Shown piece by piece: positions 12,831 through 21,900 of a stretch of 64,000 nt of DNA (position 1 is its first letter; each line of letters starts with the position of its first letter). The notes under the pieces are model-generated. The model was not told the origin of the DNA and searched no databases. It saw only the letters and a list, made by a program, of their open reading frames with translations. The DNA lies in assembly GCA_007449985.2 (NCBI GenBank), contig VIIQ02000739.1, positions 186,001 to 250,000 on the forward strand, read 5' to 3'. The position numbers and the translations under genes are program-made. The stretch is from Desmodesmus armatus. Taxonomy: Eukaryota; Chlorophyta; Chlorophyceae; Sphaeropleales; Scenedesmaceae.

Positions 12831-14018
12831 CAGAGGTAACGTTACCTCGACCTTCCCAGGTACCGTTACCTTGAGCTTGATCATCCCAAAATCACACGTA
12901 TCGCATCTTGGTAATGCACGTATCCCCCCTTTTCCTTCTTTTCTTCTACTAGTGGAGAATAGGGTCAGTAGCATGTTCATGTAAAGATCCGGGCACAGTT
13001 TACGTGAATGCTGTAATATCCAGCGTAAACTTTATTTTATCAGATGTTTGCAGCCATTTTTACTAGAGTCTACATTGTTGTAAAGACTCACATGTTTTAC
13101 ACATGTAACCCACTTTACCAGGTTTTCACATTGTTGTAAAATCATCTGCATGTAATATTTGATCATCATACAGCCAGTGGTGGCTGCTGCTGTAACTGTG
13201 CATTGTAGTAAGATCGCAGAGGCTGAAGCTGCCGTGTCTGCCAACGAAAAGAAGTAGTAATGCATTAGTGATGCAGATGCATGTGCAGCTGAAGCTAGAC
13301 GAGCTTCGGGGCCCCCAAACCCTTGGCTCACTGTGATATGAAGGTGTCTGGCCTGTTGCTGCCCTTCTGCTGGGCTGGATGTTGCATCAAAGCTCCACTG
13401 TGATCATCAGTGCTGGGTCATGCGGGCTGTTCCTCCTGCTGGGCTGGGCTGCTGTCAACAACACTCAATCTGGGCTGATGCAATAACTCTCTGCCTGCAA
13501 AAGCACAAGAAACGCACCTGCAGAACAGCGCAGCAACAAGATGTCAGCACGGCAAAGGAGAGGGGGGTTGACCCCTGCCCCAGTGCAGGCTTATCACACC
13601 CTGTTGCTGGCCCTCCTCCAACGTGTGACCTTGTGTAACTGGCACCTGTTTCAAACATTGGCAGCCGTTGCACACGTGACAAGATCAAGTGAGATATTGA
13701 GGAAGTGAAAACAAAGTGAGAGACAAAGAGAGGACAGTCATACTGTCTGATGGTCTGTTGCTGGGTAAATAGTGTTGGTTGTATGTGCTGTTTTGGGGTG
13801 TGCAAAGCTGATCAGCAGTGACGGTCGGTTGTGACTTGTTGTCGAAACGAGAGCATCGGCCAGTGTTTTGCTAGTGTGTTGTTGTGTCTAGTCTAGTGTA
13901 TTTCATGAATCGGGCTCAAATTGAGTGCCCCAAGTTGATCGCATCTGGTCACTAGTTGGTGCTGCTGTGACTGTACAGCAAGCTCTCTCTGTCTCTGCCC
14001 TGCCATCTGAGATCCCTG
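12831..14018. other. Intergenic, one dispersed repeat
   Basis: I see no gene. Around 12840-12930 there are several GTTACC/GGTAAC motifs and TACGTGCATTACC, possibly the remains of the repeat into which the LINE inserted. From 13020 to 13190 the DNA is unusually AT-rich, with repeated TTGTAAA. The interval 13197-13286 is a copy of a repeat also found at 45550-45638. Confidence 0.4.
13197..13286 (-). repeat. Dispersed repeat, copy A
   Basis: The reverse complement closely matches 45550-45638 on the plus strand, with small indels. The shared core includes TACTACTTCTTTTCGTTG and GACACGGCAGCTTCAGCC. In both copies one frame reads FFSL.DTAASASAILLQ. No terminal repeats were found, so the family is unknown; it may be a fragment of a larger transposon. 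Confidence 0.8.
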
Positions 14019-14644
14019 TCACAGTGTGTGTTGATGCTGTTCAGCATGCACTACCAGTAGATGTTGCTGGCATCTAACCAAAAGTTGGGCTTTGTCAGGG
14101 GCCACAACCAGCTGCAGGTGGCCACGGTGCAGCCTGCGTGCTAGCAGCAGTGCAGCCACTGATAGCATGCTTGCACACCTGCAGCTGTACTACTGTTGCA
14201 TCAACTCCAACAAACAACTCATAGCCTTGAACTGCACACTGTTTGCGTTACCCTCTTTTTGTGTAGACCTTGACTCCGCAACACCAGCAACTACGCAGCA
14301 CCCCATAGGCCATACAGAAAACACTCACCACACTGTGCTGAAGTGCAGAGCAAACCCCCCAAAAAGGGCTGCCAAGTACACATGCATGGCAAGCAAGAAC
14401 ACGACGAGCATGTCCCATGAAAGCACGCCACATCCCTGTGTGTGCACATCAACCCTGGCTTATTGGTGCTTGCAACAGACCTGGCCTACAACACAACCAC
14501 AGCCAAACCCAACCACACACACAACCTCAAGCACTGCCATGGCATGATCACCTGGATGCCCCCTAACATTAGAGCAAACAAGACTGCCACAATGATGCAT
14601 AAAACGCAGCCCTGCACATCCTCCCTGCGCTTGGCTTGTGCCAT
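14019..14644 (-). CDS. Small predicted membrane protein, three exons
   Basis: I do not recognise the family. Three minus-strand exons join in phase: 14644-14552 (ATG at 14644, donor GTGATC), 14435-14329 (acceptor CACACAG, donor GTGAGT) and 14178-14019 (acceptor GCTGCAG, stop TGA), giving about 119 residues. Exon 1 encodes MAQAKRREDVQ followed by a hydrophobic helix ending LFALMLGGI. Exon 2 encodes a second helix (MLVVFLLAMHVYLAALFGG). Exon 3 starts with a shorter hydrophobic run, then a basic and polar tail. The charged N-terminus followed by hydrophobic segments suggests a small organelle or ER membrane protein. The model rests on phase agreement and hydrophobicity only; the true start could lie upstream. 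Confidence 0.5.
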
Positions 14645-15608
14645 CGTTGTGTGCCGTTGCTTCAGTAAGCAGGTGCCGCAGCCTTGCCCACTTGATGCCG
14701 GGGCCTGCAGCAACATAGCACACCGCATGTCTCAGCAACTCATCTCCTGACTTGAGAGTGTGATCAAGCGTGCTTGTCAGTCATTTTGTGGATGAATATA
14801 CTGACTAGATTGAAATGTCTCTTCAGCCCAACTGGTGCAACGTTACTGCCATGCCAAGCAGCAATGCCATGGCAGCGCAAGGCACATGGCAGCAAGATCA
14901 AGGCAGTTCAAGGCTGGGGTGACATGACTTGCCACACTATTGGCGTACCAACATGTATACGGCACAAGACTTACATTCCGCAAGTGGGGGTCATGACGGC
15001 CATGCATGTGGGGGCAGAACGGTCGGTAGCTTGACCTTCGGCAGTCCAGCAACAGCAAGTGGCCATCAGACCTGCACAGTTGCATGAATGGGTTGGTTGA
15101 AGTTGTCACCAACACAGAGCACACCGGCTGCAACGCTGTCAAGATGCTGTCTCTGCCACATCAGGCAGCAGTCGCTCAACGCCGTGCCAACAACAGCAGG
15201 CAAACCATGCTTTGAAGCTGTTGCCATACTGCAGGCACATGGCTTGCTGTCGGGGGTGCCACTCACCATGATGAGTGCCATTGGAGGGGCAACGCAGAAC
15301 GATGTCCGTGGCAGCTTTGCAGGCAGCTCGCTCAAACGATGTAGCTGAACATCATGAAAACGAGCATCTCAGCCCAAGCACAGAACCTGCAGACACCGGC
15401 AAAGACGGCGCAAGGTCAAGCGGCGCTTTGCAGTACGTACAAGCAAGCCTAGGTGTCAGATGTATGCATCGCAAGGCACGACTAACGGCTGCTGCCCACA
15501 GGCGCTTGCTCTACCAGCCTTGATCACCTTTCAGTGCTGCTGCTGTAACACCTCTCAGTGCTGCTGCTGTGTTACAGCAGCACACTCAAAACATGGTGAA
15601 GGCTGCAG
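14645..15608. other. Unassigned region with possible minus-strand exons
   Basis: No recognisable domain. On the minus strand, around 15350-15060, there are open stretches bounded by splice-like sites (a GTGAGT donor near 15265 and CTGCAG acceptors) that could be exons of the same unknown gene as 15609-15849. I could not build a phase-consistent model. Confidence 0.25.
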
Positions 15609-15849
15609 TCACAGGAACAGCAACTGACATCGCTCTTCCAACTGCCACCAGCTCCCTTGACAACAGCAACCAAGAACATCCTTGAATGCATGTTCCCATA
15701 GCAGCTCAAACAGAATGTCTTCCAGCAGCTGAACACTACATAGAGAGCCGCACCTCACCTGCAGGCTTTGGAGAAGCGGGTTGCCTGTGGGGATGTAACT
15801 GCTGCTGCTCATGAGGGATTGCAGCACTGCCCAGTCAAAGGTCGAAGGG
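15609..15849 (-). CDS. Possible terminal exon of an unknown gene
   Basis: A minus-strand open stretch follows a TGCAG acceptor and runs to a stop at 15609. It encodes STFDWAVLQSLM..., then a Leu-rich amphipathic segment (LLEDILFELLWEHAFKDVLG) and a Cys/Trp-containing end. Composition looks coding rather than random, but no homologous family comes to mind and upstream exons were not found. It could be chance. Confidence 0.3.
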
Positions 15850-16126
15850 CTGCAGACAGGCCACCAACGTATGACCTTCAGCAGCTAGTAAACACGAGAT
15901 GCACCGGTAGAGACAGCCACACGCACAGGCAGACAAAGGACCTTACCAAACTTATATATATGCGTATTCAGGCCCTGGTTCCCATAGTGCAGCAGCACTT
16001 GTATAGGAAGTGTCGTCTGGAACGCGGCCTTTCATCGGATGTGATAGCACAACAGCGTGATGTGCGCAGGCCGGAAGATCGTCGACGTCGTGTCTCGTCC
16101 CCGACCTCGGAACGACACCTCTGGAG

Positions 16127-17360
16127 TTGTGCTTGCTTTCCCCTTTTACCAAGCAAACAAAGCTGGGCAGTCTCACTGTTCGTAGCCACGTCTATATACA
16201 AATCATCGGTCGTGCACGACAGCATGGTCCGTATAGTGGAAACACACTGTGCCTGCGGTTGAACTGCTGGCTTGGCTTGCTGCTTACGTCCACCTCAGTG
16301 CAAACATCTGCATTCCGGCCCTTGCTACACACATCGCGATCGGATGCTCCTGCCGACCCTGCTGCCTTTGATTGTGGCAAGCCCAACGGCCCCTGCGGGA
16401 TCGATATCCCCGCCAATCTAACCTGCAAGAAGGGTCCAGGATGGTGTCAGCCAGGCTATTACTGCGGCAGAAATGAGACAGATTCATGGGGAATGTCATC
16501 TGGTCCGGAGCTCTGTAAGCCTGTTCCCAAGGATTGCGGCAAGGCTGAACACCCCTGCTGCCCCAGCAATGCAGATGTTCCACACGACAAGACCACCCCA
16601 CGGGGCTCGAAGCAGCGCCTGCCATTCTGCAGGGATGGCAGCTCCTGCTTTTACGAAACCCTTTCGCTGCCAGACATATACCACTCCCCATACACTGGTT
16701 CGCTAGGCAAGCTCCAGTAGCATGTGCTGCCAGGCGCGTCCACGGTGTAGCTTCACCTGCAGGGCCGCTGGGACATTTCAGCCTTGAGTTAGCCACTGGC
16801 TAGCTCAAGTCCAACAATCCGCATTTGGTGTTCATGCATACACCAGGTCTCCAGCCTGCACCAGTGATGACTTTTTCAGAATGTCCACAAGCTGGGCATC
16901 ACTTTGAGTGCGCACTAACATCATTTTGACAACATGGCGTCGTCTGATCGTGCATGCAGGTTACCTCGGGTGTATTGCATGGCCCCATAACTGCGGAGCA
17001 TCAGTGGGCAGCTGCTGTGGCACCTTTGCACCTCAGATGGGGGTCAACCCATCAAAGGGCCGCATCAAATGTCAATCAGACACCGACCGCGCCGTGTACT
17101 GCAACTATGGAGACCCTAAAGCTCCTAAGATCGCTGGCTCGGAGCTTATGTTGGCAGTTGGGGTATGTTGTGAGAACAAACCGGACTGTGGGGTGGTGGG
17201 CAAGACTTGCTGTGTGCAAGACGGCGCTTGGTCAAGGTCAGAATGGTGTGAAGGTGGCAGGTGCATTGCCCCTCCTGGGGAGGCTTATGCCCCCTACAAG
17301 TTGTGTGTTGCTGGCAAGCAAGCTGCCTGGCCTTGTCACATGGAGATGCAGCATCCATGA
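16127..17360 (+). CDS. Secreted cysteine-rich protein with repeated CG..CC modules
   Basis: Two exons, about 16127-16697 and 16960-17360, join in phase: donor GTTCGC, acceptor ATGCAG, phase 1. The start is unresolved. The frame is open from 16127; a TATA-like box (CTATATACA) at about 16190 would place transcription downstream of any in-frame ATG, and the first ATG after it (16225) is in another frame. A hydrophobic stretch (CWLGLLLTSTSVQTSAF) precedes the Cys-rich region and resembles a signal peptide. The mature part carries modules of the form CG-x5-CC followed by two spaced cysteines: DCGKAEHPCCPS, NCGASVGSCCGTF and DCGVVGKTCCVQD. The spacing suggests disulfide-bonded extracellular or cell-wall domains; function is unknown. 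A hAT-like insertion begins 36 bp after the stop. Confidence 0.6.
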
Positions 17361-17395
17361 TGCACCTGCCCATTTACCTTGTCTTAAGGGTGATG

Positions 17396-18110
17396 CAGGG
17401 TTGCTCAATACGTAAATACGTATGGTATTCCATACGCGTACGTAGTACGTAATACGCTGGTGGTGGGTAGCAATACGTGCCCAAAATACGTGTCCATACG
17501 TGCCCTGCTGTTTTGAGGCCAGAATATTGCCACAGCCCTGCTGGTGCTGCCAGGATGGTTTCACTGCTTTGCTGATGTTACAATGGCCCACACAAAGCCA
17601 GCTTAGGTGCCGTACCCTGCCACCAGCGGGGGACACAACCTGCCCCCCCCCCCCACACACAGACACACACCCCGAGGGCCCACCCCTGCATACACTCAGA
17701 AAGGCTAGCGGCATGTAAGGTACACATCCCAATCAGCGACGAGCCTCTTAATACAAACCACTAGCACAGACATTGGTATACATTGGTATGTGGCCCTTGT
17801 GGTCACGATAGATGTGTGGTCGAGCACATCGCCGGACGAGTTCGATCAGTCGCAGCAGCAGGGTGGCGCCCGTGGAAGCCGTTAGGACGCTTGAAGACGG
17901 TCACCAAAGCTACCAGTAGAATGATTAATCGATAAAATGTGCCATTCTGCTACATTTACGCTGCCATACTGTTACATGGCTACAGCCTTTGACCAGTGCG
18001 TGGACTTTGCCTTGAGAGGGGCGTACTTTTGGCGTATTTGGGCACGTATGACGTACGGTACGCGCACAGTACGTGATACGCTGCTTGCAATGGCGTATTG
18101 AGCATCCCTG
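17396..18110. mobile_element. hAT-like non-autonomous DNA transposon (MITE), 715 bp
   Basis: The terminal inverted repeats begin CAGGGTTGCTCAATACG at 17396 and, read from the other end, CAGGGATGCTCAATACG at 18110 (one mismatch in 17). Both are followed inward by TACG-rich subterminal sequence and a TACGTGCCCAAA-like block. The element is flanked by identical 8-bp duplications GGGTGATG at 17388-17395 and 18111-18118. An 8-bp duplication plus CAGGG ends is the hAT superfamily pattern. There is no transposase ORF, so mobility would depend on an enzyme supplied in trans. Confidence 0.93.
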
Positions 18111-18118
18111 GGGTGATG

Positions 18119-18959
18119 TTGGTTACCAGCACGGTGCTGACATGTCAACATGTTGAGGTGTATGGTGTCAAACATATGCATGCATGATGATGTACAATCC
18201 CACGTGGTAACAGACACTCAGCAAGCACGACAAGTTTCTGTTACAGAGACCGCAGCATCGTTGCTACCTTACAAAGCCACCAATGCCACATTTTGCCAGT
18301 TATCAGCCACTGCTAAGAAGGGGAATGCACCAAATACTGCTGCTGCCGCTGCTGTTAATCAATGTTGACTTCAAGCCTATGGAAAGAAATGCAGACATAC
18401 CCAAGCTGCATGTGCCCGGGACAAAGCACAACCCCATACAACCCACACACCCGTGACACTGACTGATCAACATTCATCAACAAAATGTAGAAGCAGTAGC
18501 CACTGCATTGCTTGTAACCTCAAGCCCGCAGGCACAGCCCCTGCGCCATGAGAGCCGCTAGCAGCTAGCGCAGGACACACATACACTCAAAATAGTTTCT
18601 CAGGGCCTGGCAGCCGCCAGGAGCCCCTGTTAGCACCGCACAGACTGCGCTCGAACCTGGCAGCTAAAACCAGCCTGCACCGCACAGACTGCGCTCGGTA
18701 CCTGGCAGCTGCAGTACCAGCCTGCCGCTGCTCGCTGCTGACGATCCCGGTCAGCAACAGCAACTGCAGGTGGTCCCCATGTCAACAGTTGCAAACTCCC
18801 TCACTGCCAAGCGGGTCAATGCAGGTGAGGTGATCTAACCCCTCCCAGGACTTGAGCTTGTGGTAGCAGCTCCCTCCGGCTTGTGAGCGACCAGCACCTG
18901 GCACGGCATCGCGTACAGTACAAACTGCAGGGCTTGCTCAAGCCAGCTGCTCCAGGAAT
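18119..18959. other. Intergenic, probable 3' end of the hydrolase transcript
   Basis: No gene seen. TTACA on the plus strand (TGTAA on the minus strand) occurs at about 18240 and 18271 and could end the minus-strand hydrolase transcript. A 44-48 bp unit is tandemly duplicated at about 18633-18724; both copies contain GCACCGCACAGACTGCGCTC. Confidence 0.4.
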
Positions 18960-21900
18960 TCAGTGTGGGTCATTGGCTTGCTTCACAGGGCAGAGAAACA
19001 AACAGGCAGGCACAGCGGAACTCTTCAGCATGCCACACAGTGGTGACAGAAATATGCGGGTTGATGTTGATGCACGGGTATGGATACTGCGGAGTAGCGA
19101 AATTGCTGGCATTACTAACAACATGTGCGCGTGTGTTGGCTGTGAGGCAGCTGTATCATTAGTTCTTTCAAGCTGAAGACCGCTCAGGCTGTCAGCAGTG
19201 CTGTAGGGACAGTAGAAAGGCCTCATACATGCAGCGCGCACCTGAACATTGGGTATGTGAACTTGACAGAGGCATCATGCTCCTCCTGACTGCTCACAGA
19301 CAGCAGCACAGCACAGCACAGCACACAGCAAGATTGGCATAGGCATTGTTACCCAGCCCGGGGTCAAACAACCCAACCACATGCATACTATAAGTTGGCT
19401 GATGTTGTTGAGACCAGCAGGAGCTTTTCAGGCATCATTCTGTCCGGTGTACATAACACAACAGTTGGTCTGCAAGTGCCCACATACACGCATACACACA
19501 GCAGCCGCGGGCATCATTCTGTCCGGGTACAGCTAACATGTGTACACAGCAAACCACGCTCTGGGTGGTGGTCAGGCCATCACCCAGAGTGCGGGGTTGG
19601 TGGATGCGCAACGCACCTTGTTGCCGCGCAGCAGTCTGTGAGTGTGATAACGTTGAAGCCTGCCTCATACGCAGCACGCATGGTGGACTCAACACAACAG
19701 TTTGTCTGCCAGTGCGCACAGACACACAGACACACAGACACACAGCAGCCGCAAACTCAGAAGGGTTCTCGTAACACTAGCATGTGAGCCATACATTTGC
19801 TTACAAATCCTTGGGCAAACACGCCACTTGCAGTGTGAATGATTCAGAAACACGCAGCCAGGAGACCTGCTACTGCCCAGCAGGCGTCATAGTCCTTTCA
19901 GCACTGCTCAGCATCCAGTCATATCACAAAACTCGCTGCCCAACCTGTTGGTATTGCTGTGCAAACGGCCAGCAGAGAGCATTTAATTGCCTAAAGGAAT
20001 GCCTGTGCCCAGCTGTGCTGAAACCACTTGTTGAAGAACACGCTCAAACAAGCCTAAGCTCTGCTCACCAGGTAACCTGCCAGTGCCACGTTCTTGATGC
20101 CGTTGTGCTGCAGGATGAAGGGCAGGTTGGTGGAAGTGAACCCACACAGACCAGTCTTGCCCTGAACCATCTGCAGGACATGCAGTCACACATCCACATA
20201 ATCTTTGTGATTATCAAGCAGTAGCTTGCTCAGCAAGCTACCATAGGCTATGGTGTGCAGTAATACAAGCTCATACAGTGTCAAACAGTCGGTACCGGCG
20301 CAAGCAGCGACCAACCATCAGCATAGACAGTTGGCAGCAGTGTTATATGCGTTCCGGGCAGGGGTTCGTATTCGCCTTTCCGCTCTCAACTACCACTGAC
20401 GTCACAACTACTACCGTACTGCTCTCCTCCAGCCTTCTGCCTTCTGTGACCTTGGATCTACCTGCAGTAGACTGTCGACATACAGAAGGTTAGGCATCAG
20501 CCGTTAAGTCCTGCATGTAGGCATTTAATTTCCATTCTCTGGACATAGGTCCACCACCACCCAGGAAATCTCCAAGAGCACAAGTCAGGCCGGCAGTGTG
20601 TCCAATGGCTGAAAGGGCAGGGCTGCAAAACCCTGGATGCATACGTGCACCTTCTGCCTCAGGTGCACAAGCTGCCTGCTGTCACACCTGAGCATCTGCC
20701 CTGGAGCCTAGAGGCCAGGTCGGGCTGGCGTTGGCATGGAAGAGCTGAGGGGGGCTCAAGGGAGTACACCATGATGGGAGGGAGGGTGGGAAGCGAAGAG
20801 CTATGTCAGCACACAGTTACCCAGGAAAAAACGCAACAAGAAGGCAGGCCAATTGCTGGGACTATAGGCAATTGGCCTCGAGGTTACACGGTCCAGCGTT
20901 GACCGGTCACACGTCCCAGCTGGACCGTGTGGAGCATCCAGCATACATAGATTCTGCACAGCGACAACAGCACTTTGCCTACAGCCTGCGGCTTAGGGCA
21001 AAGTTTGGCTTGTCGCTGTTGCAAGGCAAGTAGTGGACCTGAAAGATTGAAGGTATTGAAGGTGTTACAGGCGTTACCCTCCCAAGAGCACAACGCCAAC
21101 CGACCAGCCGACCTGGCCTCCTCACCCAGGCACAAAGGGCCCTGGCTGCAACCCAGTACAGCCAACCAGCACAGTCCGGCCGACAACCATACTTAGCAAA
21201 ATGTCGCCCTCGCACCAGACCTGAGAAACTGGGGTATGACAGGCCCTTTTGGGCACCCTCATGAGCCCCTGACGCGCTGGCTAGTGCCGAGGTCGGGACT
21301 CCGTCCCCAATTACCGTACTGTATGATGCTCGAAATGTCGTGTGACAGCGTAGAAGGGCCCAAAACGCTATTGTGCGCAGGTTCGCACCCCAGCACGCAC
21401 GTTGTACCCTCACAGTCCAGGCAGTGTCAGGAATTGGTCACATAGCAGCAAGTAAAGGTGACATAGAAGGGTATGTGGCAACACGCGGCCAGCGCACCGA
21501 GGGGAAAAGCCGCGAGCAGTTGAATGGTACAGTGGAGACAATGATATATTTGTTGTCCAGCGCCCGACGGCATACACATCACGCACACAGGCCAACGCCA
21601 TCCGTTGTGATCAGATCACGTCCACCTGTAGATACTGCGACCTCCCCGGCAGACTTGGGGGCAACAATGGGAGGTGCTACATGCTCGCGGCCAGCTGCCA
21701 AGGCACAGAAGCAGGGCAATGGCAGCTTGAAACGCATGGATGACGAGGAGGGACGTTGCAGCACCGCCCTACAGCCATCACAGCACATGAGAGGAGGCAT
21801 GGGGCAGCACCCATCTCAACAGCAGCCACATATCTGGGAGTGACACAGAGCGCAAACTAACGTACGTTCGGTATATCCTGTACTACCCTGGCGCATACAG

